Part shown: piece by piece, positions 36,838-48,070 of the stretch
Position numbering within the stretch: the stretch's first letter is position 1
Layout of the letters: each line of letters begins with the position of its first letter
Assembly (NCBI GenBank): GCA_958298945.1
Contig: OY282605.1
Coordinates: 38,666,811 to 38,730,810, forward strand
Origin: Atherix ibis
Taxonomy: Eukaryota; Arthropoda; Insecta; Diptera; Athericidae
Length of the DNA: 64,000 nucleotides
Direction of reading: 5' to 3'
The notes under the pieces: model-generated
Seen by the model: the letters and a program-made list of their open reading frames with translations, nothing else
Databases searched by the model: none
Told to the model about the DNA's origin: nothing
Made by a program: the position numbers and the translations under genes

Positions 36838-37390
36838 GAAAAGCTAATACCCATCGATGGTAGTTGAACTAATAGACTTAATTAGATAAACCTTCAATTA
36901 ATTTAATAAATATTGTATCTATTGCCATCGTGAGAGTTCACTGAAAATAGTTCTCCTGCAAGCAAATTGACAGGATATGATTAACGAGCATGAAACTTTT
37001 TATAACGAGCAATGGTTAGTTCATGTCTAAAGAGAATATTGATTGTATTACGAATATGAATAGGAGTATTTAGAATTTTTGACTGAAAGGATTGGGTACA
37101 ACAAGAGCTAAAATGTTTGGTAGAACCCCATAGTTCTAGTCCATAAGTCCAAAGAGGTTAATAAATATTGTATTAATAATAAACAATTTGGTATGAATTG
37201 TTAGCATTGAATATGAGTCTAACAGTCTGAATAGTTATTTTTATTACTTGTTTACTTGAAATAGTTTGAGTCTTATCTGTGGGTACCAGGTTAATCGATA
37301 TAAACCTAAAAAATACACTTGTACGAACACTTTTTGTTCCTTTTTCATTTACTTTCCACTTCGAGTACTAATTTTGTGGTTCGAGAATAT
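36838..37390 (-). mobile_element. Jockey-like LINE 3' part, duplicate 1
   Basis: This is a second tandem copy of the same LINE C-terminal segment, about 510 bp from the first. It joins on its upstream (right) side to the RT core at 37430-37860, so this is the copy in its original context. The neighbour at 36310 is the extra one. Confidence 0.7.
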
Positions 37391-37429
37391 AGTTTTGTAA
37401 AATATTTAAGGAAAATAGAGAATTTTTCT

Positions 37430-37860
37430 GACTTCTTATTATGGCTGTATTATCAGCGTAATTTATAGCGAGAGTGTTAGGATGTGCAGGAATATTGAAA
37501 AAGAAGTTATTATGCAGGATAGGGCCAAAGATAGTACCCTAAGGAACACCGACATTTCTATTATCATTTAGTAATTGGTAGGTGGAGGAATCGTTGCTGA
37601 AGAGGTGGTGGGGGGTGGTTTAAGCGGTGTACAAATTATTTGGTGTTAGGACGTGTAAAGATATTAGTACCGAAAAATTATTAGGGGGGGGGGTAAGGAA
37701 CACCGTAGAATGTAAGATATATTGGAGATTTTTTGTATTATCAGATAGCAAATAGAGAGAAATTGAATTGTTTCAAATTCCAGAATAAGCCAGAATATCA
37801 TATACGGTCAAACGTATGCGATATATCTAGAAACACAATTGAACAGTATCTTTTTCCCCA
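37430..37860 (-). mobile_element. Jockey-like LINE RT core
   Basis: The minus strand reads CSIVFLDISHTFDRI (37850-37800), then VGVP-stop-GTIFGPILHNN with FFFNIPAHPNTLAINYADNT and AII (37560-37430). The order of FLDIS-TFD, PQGT-FGPIL and YADN is that of a LINE reverse transcriptase. The second Asp of YADD has become Asn, and stops are present, so the enzyme is dead. Confidence 0.8.
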
Positions 37861-40435
37861 AAGTAGGTAGCAATATAATTTATGACGCGCCGGGTTGTTA
37901 TACACAATCTTAAAAAAATATAAGAGAAACTTTCGAAAATATTTTACTTTTGCTTTTGATTTGTTGTTTCTTTCCAATTCTTTTTTTGTTTTCTTTTTCA
38001 ATTTTTTTTTTATCATATTCTAATTTTGGTTTTATGAACAATTTAGTATCTGATTAAGTTGAATTCTTATAATCACGTCTACTCTTGAAATCGCCATTCA
38101 TTATACGGCCATGCCAATCTTCTTTAGAAGTGAATATATAAATTTTCAATTCATATACTTTAGATGAGTATATCCATGCATACATGTGTATGGCAGCAGT
38201 TTGGCACAAGTGGGTTTTATTAGTGTTGTCAGGTAGCCACAACGATAATAAGAATTTAATGCAATTCCCCATTTTATGATCATGAAGCTGAGAGTATGAA
38301 AACTTAATGTGCTTTTGTGTACGATGGTCCATAAAGACGGGCAAACTCATATTTTTGAATTGTTCACAAAGCCTATATCATCAGAGATGATAGGATCCTG
38401 ATAAATGAATACTTGTAATATTGATAGTGATTGGAAGGAGTAAAGAGGTAGGGTTATGATATGATTGTAAACCATAGAGAGTATATTGTTAGGGGTTTGT
38501 CAATAATAAAAGGAAGGACCAAACTCGAACATGTCATGGTGGTGAAATTCAACTAAATTATTAAGAGAACATTATATATTTTTGGCAAACTTATTGTACC
38601 AGGAGTTGCCTAATGCCAAAGGCCAAATCGAAACTAAACGAACACAAACAAATATGTCTCGATAAAGTTTAGAGTTTTCTTTTGCTATATATTTTTTGTT
38701 ATTATTCTGATTCTCTCATCAATTTTCAAAACATTCTATTCATATTCTTTTATATAGAAATATAGCCAATAACAACAAATATATATACAAAAAAAAACAA
38801 TATATATATAAAATGAATTCGTAACGAAGCACCAACAAAATTTTTACCATGGTTACTCCTAAACATACCAATAAAATCATAAAATTCCTCTATGGAAAAT
38901 ATTCTAAATAATATAAAAGAAAGGATATGAAATAAAAAATTTAAGCAATTTTTTTTAGATTTATGAATCCTAGCAAAACATTTGTATTGGTCTCCTTTTA
39001 GCTTTAATATTTCTTTAATTTTCTTCGAAAAATATAAATCGTTATTATCCTTTTTTAAATATTTTTTCATTTTTTGATTTATTTATTACTATTTATATTA
39101 TTTTGTTAACAACTGAAAATAGTATAAATCGATCACTTTTGTCTAAAGGACGATAATGTTACTATTGCTGTTGATTTGTGTAGTCCGAGAAAGGTGCAAA
39201 AATTTCTCTTTGTAAGGTGGTAAGGCACGTTTATGCTTTTGAACTTCTTGATAGCACCCTGGAGCGATTCGAATTGTAAATTCAATTTTCTTAAACGATG
39301 TCTAAATGTTCTTCAATTATTCGAAGGTATATTTTTACTCGAAAGGGTTTCAATGCCCATGCCCGATGCTCATGCCCATGCAAGTGTAATTTTAAAATAG
39401 ATTCCAGTGGACAAACTATACAAGAAAGTAATATATTTCCAAGCGATTGGCTTTTTAATTTTATTTGTATGTGTATACTATGAGTACAAGGACAACCGAA
39501 TATTTTGTCATTTAGTTTAGATTCTCTTTGGTAGTTTTATTAAAAGTTTCACTACAATTTCAAAACTTTTTGACTTTCTTCATTTACTAAAGATTCTTGT
39601 ATACTTGTATAATGGCCTACCACTTTACTCTCCATTTAACTGATAGAATATCTATGATAACCCATACTGACTATATCAGATATATTTGAAATTGTACAGC
39701 TTTTTAGACAAGAATAGATTGTTGATTTTTCTATCAAATTACTGTCCAGAAAGTTACTATTTATTTTTCTTTAATAAACATTTGATGTTATTTTAGAACT
39801 TAATTTTTATTATTTTTATATTGTTTTTTTTTTTTTTTCTATTATTATTTTAGTTATTCAAACTTTTTGGTTTTTTTTTGTTGAAAACGATTGTTATTTT
39901 TTCTTATATATTTTTATTAATTTTTATTTTATTTGTAAAAAAATTTTTTTTTAACAATGGATCTTTTTATATTAGAATGGCAATATGATAAGTCAGTGAT
40001 AAATGGAAGAAATTTAGCTGATATTAGCAAAATAGTATTTTTTTCTTCAGTATTTGGCATTTTTAAACTATCTATACATGGTATTCATTGAAAATATTAT
40101 AGATAAGGTTTTATTGTTTGAATTTTTTAATATAAAAAAAAGTGAATTTATATGTTTTAATAAAATTCTATTTTTTAAGTAAAAAAAAAAAATATATGAA
40201 ATCATTACCAAGCTTGAAAAGCATATTGGAAACTCCTCACTATTATATGAAATGAATTTGATGGGGTTTGCTGAATTTTTACGACCACAAATGAGGGAAG
40301 TTATTAAAATACACTATCTCATTTTTAAAGATCCTCAAATAATATTTTTTATGAAATATAATAACTAAGGATTTTTTTGTCTTTTTGATTTTTTGAGATG
40401 TTTACCATATCAGCTATTTCATAAAATTTTTATTT
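37861..40435. other. AT-rich intergenic DNA, no gene recognised
   Basis: Frames of 98-106 codons on the minus strand (38054-38350 and 38750-39070) have no motif I know. A 61-codon plus-strand frame at 39298-39483 contains a small Cys cluster (CSCPCKC), which is too little to support a call. Confidence 0.5.
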
Positions 40436-40439
40436 CAAA

Positions 40440-40880
40440 ATTTTGGATATGAGAAAGCTACCGAAGAAATAGCTCCCACTTTCGTAAATACCTAATCACG
40501 ACTTTAATTAATCAGAAACGAGTTTGTGTAAATTTGTAACTGCTAATGAAACATTGATCCATCATAAAACGCCAAAAAGCTAAGTTCAATCAAAATAATC
40601 ATCTACTAAGAAATGTGTACCAAAGTAGGTAGAAGCGGTTCCATCAGCAGGAAAGGCTATGGATACTATTTCTGGGATTCATATAGTATAATCTTCATCG
40701 CCTATAATTAAAAAGGAAAAATAATAAGAGCACAGTATTATATTTACATCATTATTATACCAATTAAATTACAAAATGAAGAAATAACAACTGCATTTGG
40801 TAAAGAAATAAAATCTGCTTCATTACGAAAATGTCAACTTGTAAAAGAAAATAGTTACGCTATGAATTGCTTTTTTACTT
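40440..40880 (+). pseudogene. Degraded mariner transposase fragment
   Basis: The plus strand reads CKFVTANETLIHHKTPKS (about 40525-40580), then EAVPSAGKAMDTI, then after a frameshift FWDSYSIIFIAYN and KGKIIRAQYY. This matches the first catalytic region of mariners such as the one at 44125-45146 (VTVDET, VPSAGRVMATVFWDSQGIIF). The catalytic Asp of the DET box is Asn here. The rest decays after about 40880. No terminal repeats were seen. Confidence 0.7.
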
Positions 40881-41309
40881 ATCGTTTTCCACATATTTAA
40901 CTCCCTCCGATATTTTATATATCAAACTAGACAAAAGGTTTAAATAAATTTTGGTAAGAAACCTCGAATAAGTGAATTCCTTCACTCCTTTATCACTGAA
41001 TTATCATACTACTATATTATTTATAAAGAAGTCAAATTTGAAAAAGTGTCCCAGAACCTGTAAGTTTAAATCCATCAAATTTGTTATATCTGTTCACGGG
41101 TACTGTAAAAAAGGGGTTAATAGCTTACAGGTCTCTGCACATTTGGTCTAAAAAAAAGTGTCCACGGAACCTTTATAGACTTACTACTAATAAAAATTTT
41201 TTGAAATTATTTTCTTCAAATACGATGCATTAGCAATTTCTAAAATAAAATTTTTTTAAATATTACTTTTAGATACTCCGAAAATAATTTTTTCCTTTAC
41301 TTTGGAAGT
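40881..41309. other. AT-rich intergenic DNA
   Basis: No feature was recognised between the mariner fragment and the jockey remnant. Confidence 0.45.
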
Positions 41310-42195
41310 TTTCCATCATCAAAATTAATCCAAAAACCTTCTTCTCTCATGCAGACCCTTCAGCCTATTTTCCATTTTATGCACAATCCTCGAAAAATTA
41401 TACCTTAAACGTCTTTATCCTATTTGTGAAACCGAGGGTCTGATTTTTTAGCATCAGTTTGGATTTAGAGCTGAATATTCCACTATCTGGCAGTGTCATT
41501 GAGTAATCGATTATATAGCGTGTTTACTAGAGCGAATGGAATACTGTACTGCCCACGCTTTCGACTATTTATGACACTCTGGATTGCTTTGGAAGTTGCA
41601 GTGGGTTTTACCCTCCGGTTATTTCTACATCCTAAAAGTCTATTTCTCAGCAGAATACTGAGTGTTCGCACATTAATTCTATCTTCGCCGGTGCTCCTCA
41701 GGGAAATATCGTAGGTCCAATCCTTTACAACATTTATACCCATGATATTTCTTGTCATAGTGAAATTTTTATTATGATGATATAGTGATCCTTACATATC
41801 ACAAAAGTCCTTCCACACCAATCAATATTCTACGGAACCTCACCCAGTCCTTAGAAACTTAATTGAAAAGGTTGGGGAGTAAGGGTGACTGAGCAAAAAT
41901 CTGCTCATACTCTGCTGGAATACAAGAGGAAGTGAACTTACACAAATAATCAAAATTAAACTTTAACTATACAATACGATACTGAAACCAATATGGGCAT
42001 ATGTAATCAAAACCCCACAATCCCGAACCTTTCGAAAGAATGGTCAATGCTCCCCTTTTATAAAATACAGCTATCCATCGTCATAAACATTCCATTTGTT
42101 CGTGAACTGTGCATCTCCAGTTATAAAAAAATTGCATTCGCATCTATCCTATCATCCTAATGCTTTAAGAGAAGAACTGTTAACTCCTACCTTTC
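41310..42195 (+). mobile_element. Jockey-like LINE RT remnant
   Basis: The plus strand, across frames, shows FGFRAEYSTIWQCH (41458-41505), then AFDYLWHSGLLWKL-like sequence (41550-41595), then FAGAPQGNIVGPILYNIYTH (about 41685-41745) and the C-terminal KKIAFASILSS (about 42125-42160). The YADD box is unreadable. The remnant ends abruptly at about 42200, where mariner family A copy 2 begins without its left terminal repeat. Confidence 0.8.
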
Positions 42196-42204
42196 TATTA
42201 TACA

Positions 42205-43009
42205 CCTATTTTATCCCCTTCAAAGTAATCTCCACCAGATATTATGCACATGTGCTAACGTTTTTTCCAATCCTCAAAGCACTTCAAAAAATCCTTTTTT
42301 GTGATCTTGTTCAGCTCCTCCTTCGATGCCGTCTGTATCTCCTCAATTGTGCCGTCACGTTCATGGGGCTCTTCAGTTGCGAGAACAAGAAAAAGTCAGA
42401 GGGGGCCAGATCTGGGGAATACGGTGGCTGCGGCATTATTAGTGTGTTGTTTTTGGCCAAAAATGGCAAAAGCCAATTTTTGTTCTTCCACAAATCCGGG
42501 CGTTTCTGGCGGATTGCTTCACACAACTTGCGCATTACTTGCAGGTAATATTTCTTATTGACCATTCTACCCTGTGGCAAGAACTCATGATGCACCACGC
42601 CGCCGCAATTGAAGAAAACTCTAAGCAAAACCTTCACATTCGACCGAACTTGAAGCTTTTTTAATTCTTGGCTTGTGCGGCAGTTTCCATTGGGATGACT
42701 GAGCTTTTGTTTCCACGTCATAACCATAAACCCATGATTCATCATCAGTTATGACCCTCTGGAGCAAATTTGGGTCATCGCAGACAGAGTCCAACAGCTC
42801 CTTAGCAATGTTAATTTGATGCTGTTTTTGGTCGAATTTGATCAAAAATCGAAGACGAATAAGCAAAGCAGCTGTCAAAAATTAACTGAACATTCAAAAT
42901 GGCCGAACTTCTCAGCATAAGTGAGAGTCATAAGTACCAACATACCGCCACAAAAAAAATCTAAAATCGAATATACGTAAAATTCGCGATACTTTTTGAA
43001 CAGACCTCG
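42205..43009 (-). mobile_element. Deleted mariner, family A, copy 2
   Basis: The right terminal repeat ends at 43009 (GAACAGACCTCG) with TA after it; the left terminal repeat is missing. The minus strand encodes ELLDSVCDDPNLLQRVITDD, the block ESWVYGYDVETKAQSSQWKL, VVHHEFLPQGRMVNKKYYLQ and PYSPDLAPSDFFLF. Between NKNWLL and FLAKNNTL the second catalytic block is missing, with the same junction as copy 1 (4998-5820). The helix-turn-helix region is also missing. It is a defective derivative. Confidence 0.85.
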
Positions 43010-43099
43010 TAGTTGCAGATAATATTTAAATTAGAAAAAAATAGTAATAATTTTCTATAATTTATAGCATTACTTTTAGTTTTATTTTTAATAGTACAT
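43010..43099. other. Spacer between mariner and RTE tail
   Basis: A short AT-rich spacer. It may be genomic target sequence of the RTE-like LINE. Confidence 0.4.
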
Positions 43100-43951
43100 T
43101 TTTATATAATAACAATAATAATAATAATAATAATAGCCTTTATTTAACAATCTTAGAAGAAAGTTACTATCACTTATGTTAATTGACACCGGTTTCCGCA
43201 AAGGCCTCCCCTAGAGCTTGCCACACTTTCCGGTCATGAGTCGTCCTATTCCAAGTAGCACCGGCTATTTTCCAAATATCGTCCTCCCATCTCAGATGCT
43301 GCCTCCCTTTCAATCTTTTATTTTGTCTTGGACACCATTCGGTTGCATCCTTAGCCCATTTTTCTTGTTTACTCCTCATCATATGACCTGCCCAACTCCA
43401 TTTTAATTTTCTTATGCAGTATGTTACATAGTTAATTTTAGTTTGGTTACGTAATGTTCCTAGTTTTACTTTGTCTCTTAACTTGACTTTGAGCATACTT
43501 CGCTCCATGCTGTGTTGACAGGTTTCTAGTTTGTGTACGTTTTGTTTTGTTAGACTCCAAGTTTCACATCCGTTTGTCATGATAGGTAGAATACAGGAAT
43601 AAAAAAAAATTTTCTTAGCTTTAAGTGGTACCTGCGGGTTTTTGACAATTTCTTTAAGAGACCAGTATCTTTTCCATGCTAATTTTTTATTTCTTCAGTT
43701 GTAAGGTCTTCTGGTGATATTATCTGTCCTAGGTATGTATATTCATCGACGTACTCTATTTTGTTGCCGTTGACGTATTGTTCATGGAGAGTCCGACTTT
43801 ATCACTTTCGTACACCAACTGTTCAAGCATTGCTTGCAGGCTTCTCGGGTCTTCAGAGATTAGAATTAGATCGTCTGCAAATCTTAAATGGTTTAGTTGC
43901 ATTCCGGTAATGTTAAGTCCATATTGACTCCATTCGAGACGTCTAAATATA
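43100..43951 (-). mobile_element. RTE-like LINE, 3' half with tail
   Basis: The minus strand encodes IFRRLEWSQYGLNITGMQLN and HLRFADDLILISEDPRSLQA (43945-43840), the RT catalytic part. A damaged section follows, then the classic C-terminus TNGCETWSLTKQNVHKLE, QHSMERSMLKVKLRDKVK and KWSWAGHMMRSKQEKWAKDA, RWEDDIWKIAGATWNR (43578-43230). The frame stops at 43179. Past the stop an AATAAA-like motif and a (TAT)n tail (43135-43104 on the minus strand) mark a LINE 3' end. The upstream part continues across the mariner insertion at 45196. It is damaged between 43580 and 43756. Confidence 0.85.
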
Positions 43952-44025
43952 CGAGGGTCGTTCAATAAGTCCTTAGAAAATCCTAAAAAATTTCGCTCGT
44001 AGTGTCGGTAAAGATATTTTTTTAT

Positions 44026-44074
44026 CTACCCTATGGATCGAGCTGTCAAAATTTCAGCTCGATCCATAGCGTAG
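44026..44074. repeat. Hairpin, 20-bp arms, 9-bp spacer
   Basis: CTACCCTATGGATCGAGCTG (44026-44045) is inverted at 44055-44074 with one mismatch, around TCAAAATTT. It lies in the 5' leader of the mariner, about 50 bases before the transposase start. Confidence 0.85.
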
Positions 44075-44124
44075 GTCAATTTCTATCGTCGATTAAAGTT
44101 AACGACATTTATTTATGCATAACA

Positions 44125-45146
44125 ATGGAAAAAAGCGAGTTTAGAGCTGTCATCAAACATCTCCATTTGAAAGGCTTAAGCCCGAGAGAAATCAAAGCCG
44201 AGTTGGATGCAGTTCATGGCACATCTGCACCTGTGTTTACGACGGTTTACAATTGGGTGAATGAATTTAAACGTGGCCGTTCATCCACAAAAGATGAACA
44301 TCGTTCAGGACGCCCAGTTGAGGTGTCTACTCCTGAAATAATCGACAAAATCCACGATCTGATTTTGAACGATCGGCGAATTAAAGTGCGCGAATTAGTT
44401 GAGGCCACGGGCATATCACAAGGTGCAGTCGCTTCAATTTTGCATGAAAAATTGTCTGTGAAAAAATTTCGGCAAGATGGGTGCCGCGTTTGCTCTCAGA
44501 GGAGAATAAGCGCAATCGTGTAGTGGACTCTGAGGCTATGTTGGCACTCTTTCATCGCAATCCTGCCGAATTCCTTGTTCGATATGTCACTGTGGACGAA
44601 ACGAAGAGACAGTCATCACAGTGGATTTTCAAGGGTGAACGGGCTCCGAAGAAGGCAAAAACTGTGCCATCGGCCGGCAGGGTGATGGCCACGGTCTTTT
44701 GGGATTCGCAGGGCATCATTTTTATCGACTACTTGAAAAAAAGAAAAACAATAATAGGAGCGTATTACGCGTCGTTATTGCAACGGTTGCGCGAGGAAAC
44801 CAAAGAGAAACGCCCCCATCTTAAGAAGAAAAAAATCCTCTTGCATCAGGACAATGCGCGTGTGCACACCTCTGCTGTTTCCATGGCCAAAATTATGGAA
44901 TTGAGAATGGAATTGTTGCAGCATCCCGCTTATTCACCAGATTTGGCCCCGAGTGACTATTTTCTTTTCCCCAATCTAAAGAAATGTCTTGGCGGACGAC
45001 GGTTCACTTCCAACGAGAACGTCATTGCTCAAACGGATGAGTATTTTGCAGAACTTCCGAAATCCTATTTTTTGGACGGGATAAAAATTTTGGAAAAACG
45101 GTTGGAAAAGTGTTTAGAGCTAAAAGGAAATTATGTTAATAAATAA
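44125..45146 (+). pseudogene. Mariner transposase, one frameshift and a short deletion
   Basis: The start MEKSEFRAVIKHLHLKGLSP at 44125 opens the DNA-binding half (helix-turn-helix with GLSPREIKAELD and VRELVEATGISQGAVASI). A one-base loss in the A-run near 44461-44467 shifts the frame after LHEKLSVKK; the second frame continues RWVPRLLSEENKRN. The nuclease half has the first Asp in VRYVTVDET, the second in LLHQDNARVH and the third in SPDLAPSDYFLF. About eight residues (family WIHHYTPE) are missing just after the DET box. The C-terminus KCLELKGNYVNK ends at 45146. An upstream in-frame ATG at 44002 lies in the leader and I do not favour it. Confidence 0.9.
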
Positions 45147-45195
45147 AAAAAAAATTTTTTTCATCTTTTTCTAAGGACTTATTGAACGACCCTCG

Positions 45196-45235
45196 TATAT
45201 TCAAGCACCGCCGAGAAAAGCTAATAGCTCACATA
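45196..45235 (-). mobile_element. RTE-like LINE, part upstream of the mariner insertion
   Basis: The minus strand reads LFSAVLEY just to the right of the mariner, the block that precedes IFRRL in RTE-type reverse transcriptases. Homology is lost beyond about 45235, so this LINE copy is truncated at its 5' side. Confidence 0.65.
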
Positions 45236-47455
45236 CTCACATTTTTATAACTGACTTTCAAATAATTTTTGCAATCTAATAAGTCCAAATAATTCTAAAA
45301 ATTTGTAATTGAAATTTTCTTTCATTTAAATTAAGAACAAAAAAAAAATAGTTCTAAAATATTATTGAATATTAATTTAAAATTTACTATCGATCAACTA
45401 AACTTACAAAAGGTGTCTTATTACAATACAAAATTTATACTTTATCCAAAAAAAAATAGTTAAATTATTTAATAAATTATATAAAAATATATTTAATTTT
45501 TTCAAAATACGAGTATACTTAAAAAATTATTTTTGTACCGATTTAATAAAATTTCTAAAAATATTCAGTTTATTTGGGAAAAAACTTCCAAACCAAAAGA
45601 AAGTGAATATTTTTCATAATCGAAATTTGTATAAAAAAGAACATTATTCGTAAATTAATTAAAGCAACAAAAAAAAAGTGTGGGATGATTTTAATTATTT
45701 TTTCTGCCAGACTATAAATACTCGTAAAATTAGCAACAATGAATAAACACTTTCTATACACCTACACTTATGTCCTCGTATTTCTTTTTACCAATAAACC
45801 AAAAATGAAATTTTTCAAAATTGTTTTCTATCCTTAACCTTTGAAAAAATGGTATTCATATTTTGAAAGGTTATAAAAAACAATTTCTTATTAATATACT
45901 ATAAAAGCGTTAGAAATAAAAGCTTACAATGCAAAAATAAATACTTTACAGTATATCATGTTGATTGGGCTTCAATATCATGCAATATCATGCTTTCTGT
46001 TCGGAAAAGTTCATTTTCTTTCAATTTTCATGGACGCTGAGATTTCGAAAATAAATTTTATAACTAATTTTTAGAAAAATAATTCAGCCATAATCTTAAT
46101 GAAAAATCAACGTACATGACTAAAAATTGGCCATATCCTGTATGGATCATTAATTCTGAATTTCTGTTAAGTAAGCAGAAAATAGATTCTTGTTAGCTTC
46201 TCTCTTAGTTTGGCGATATAAAAATAACTGATTTTATTCGAAAATGGGCAGTAGTGGCGGGAGTATATTGAAATTCGGAAAAAGGAAAATTCCTTTTTAA
46301 TTTTTGCTAATCTCTACTATTAGAGGATTATTTTAATATTGAAAAATCAATTTTCAAGGTTTTTTTTCTTCTTAATCATAAAAGAGTATTTGAAATGTTA
46401 GTAAATAATAATAAGAATGAATGGTAAAAGTAGACTATTAAGAAAATGAAAATTACCATATAGTATAGTCAAAATCAATATGGTAGAGAAGTAAAAAGGA
46501 GCAAAACTCCCCCAATGTCTTTGTCACGATATTCGGTCATTATCATATAAAAAATATTTTGGTCGTCTCTTCTATGCAATTCACATGTGAGGAAATTTGT
46601 ATTTTCTGTTCCTTATATTAATAGCGAGTATCTTTTTATAGTATTATTTAGATTGTTTGGTGAAAAAAATATCCTTTTTATAGTCATTATTCTGGTGTGT
46701 ATATTTAGTCAAAGTTCAATGCTTTCAATATCATACCTAAGGTTATCATACAGAAAAAAATTTTCTTCGTCTATAAATGATAGTACAGAATTTTTATAAA
46801 CAATTTTCCATATTTAATTACTATGAGTAAATGAATAAAAATAAAAAAACAAAATAAAACATAATAAATCAGAAAGTGAGATTTTCTAAAAAAAAAAAGT
46901 ATTTTATTTATTAAAAATATTTACTATAAATTTTTTATTATTCTTAAAATGTTTTTTTTTGGTTTTTTTTAAAAATATATTTAATATTAAAAATAAAATT
47001 TTAATATTATTTTTTTTCTGAAATATTTTTTTATATTAAGAAAAGTTTTATTTTTTTATTCTTCTCTAATTTCTTTTAGACTATCTTTTTTATTTCAATT
47101 CTAATTAGTATCAATGTATTGTAGAAGTTTTAAATTATTAGTTACACAAATCAATATTATTTTTATGATAAATTCCAAAATGTTTCAGTTTTTATTTTGA
47201 TTTTTTCCAAATTTTAATTAAAAAATTTTTTAAAATGTTTACTTTACAAAGCTTTTTTTTAAAATACTTTAAGCCCTTTTTTGTTCTATTTATACTTGAT
47301 TTGAACTTTAACATTTTTAGTTTCTTTAAATTTTAGCAAAACTTCAAATATGAAATTTTTTTTTTTAAAAGCATCTAATTTTTATATCTGGTAAATACCT
47401 CTCATTTTTCGTCTATCTAATGCATAACTTTAACGCTGACGAGTATTTATCCCCA
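45236..47455. other. Very AT-rich intergenic DNA, no gene recognised
   Basis: Only low-complexity A/T-rich frames are present (for example 70 codons at 46587-46799 on the plus strand). No element blocks were found. Confidence 0.5.
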
Positions 47456-47459
47456 CAAG

Positions 47460-48070
47460 ATAACAAGGAACGTTTTTTTTCGAGAGGATTTTAGTGGTAA
47501 AATAATCAGGAAAAAACTTTTTATAACGAGAAATGCACAAACCATGAACATAGAATTTGACATTAATAATTTTCTGGAGAATTTTGAATTGAAGAAATCG
47601 GATGCAAGAGGAATAGAAGGCTTAGTAAAATTACAGAATTCTACTCCCTAAGTCCATATGGGTTTCAAATTTGTTAAAAGTTTATTATTAAAGTTTTGAT
47701 CGATTGTCTCGTGTTAAGTTCAAGACTGGAAATAAAATTTAATATCTTAGAATTCCGATAACTCAAATGATTTAGGGATAGTTTAAGCTATTACCTGAGT
47801 TTGAACTCGGAACCGCTTCGTAATAAACTTAAATATTCTGATTGTTGCTAAATCAGTGCAAAAATTAAAGTATTTTTAGTATCTTATAAGGGTTTCAATT
47901 AAGTCGTTTGTCTAGGCATATCCTCTTCTGTTTGGTTAAAGTACATATCAATTAGTCAAATATATAAATACTATAGAGAACTTTACCAATGATACTACCT
48001 TGAGTAACACCACCTGTAATGGTGTTATTTCGAAATATTGTATTTCAGTATTAACTGTTTCTTAAAAAAA
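47460..48070 (-). mobile_element. Jockey-like LINE RT remnant
   Basis: The minus strand reads TGGVTQGSIIGKVLYSIYIF (48025-47965), the PQGS region of the RT, and further on LKPIWT-stop-GVEFCNFTKP (47672-47620), a jockey C-terminal block. It also contains ACTTTTTATAACGAG at 47515, shared with the duplicated 3' segments at 36310-37390. Frameshifts and stops are frequent. Confidence 0.7.

Larger units (their letters stand above)
43952..45195 (+). mobile_element. Nearly complete mariner inserted in an RTE-like LINE
   Basis: This is a 1244-bp element with ~29-bp inverted terminal repeats (CGAGGGTCGTTCAATAAGTC at left, complement at right) and TA on both sides (43950-43951, 45196-45197). Removing it rejoins the LINE reading LFSAVLE-Y-IFRRLEW, so the insertion into the LINE is clean. 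The 5' untranslated part contains a 20-bp hairpin (44026-44074). It carries one transposase gene on the plus strand with few lesions. Confidence 0.95.

Noticed and set aside
38054..39070. Minus-strand frames of 98 and 106 codons
   Set aside because: No motif, AT-driven composition, and no splice or neighbour evidence.
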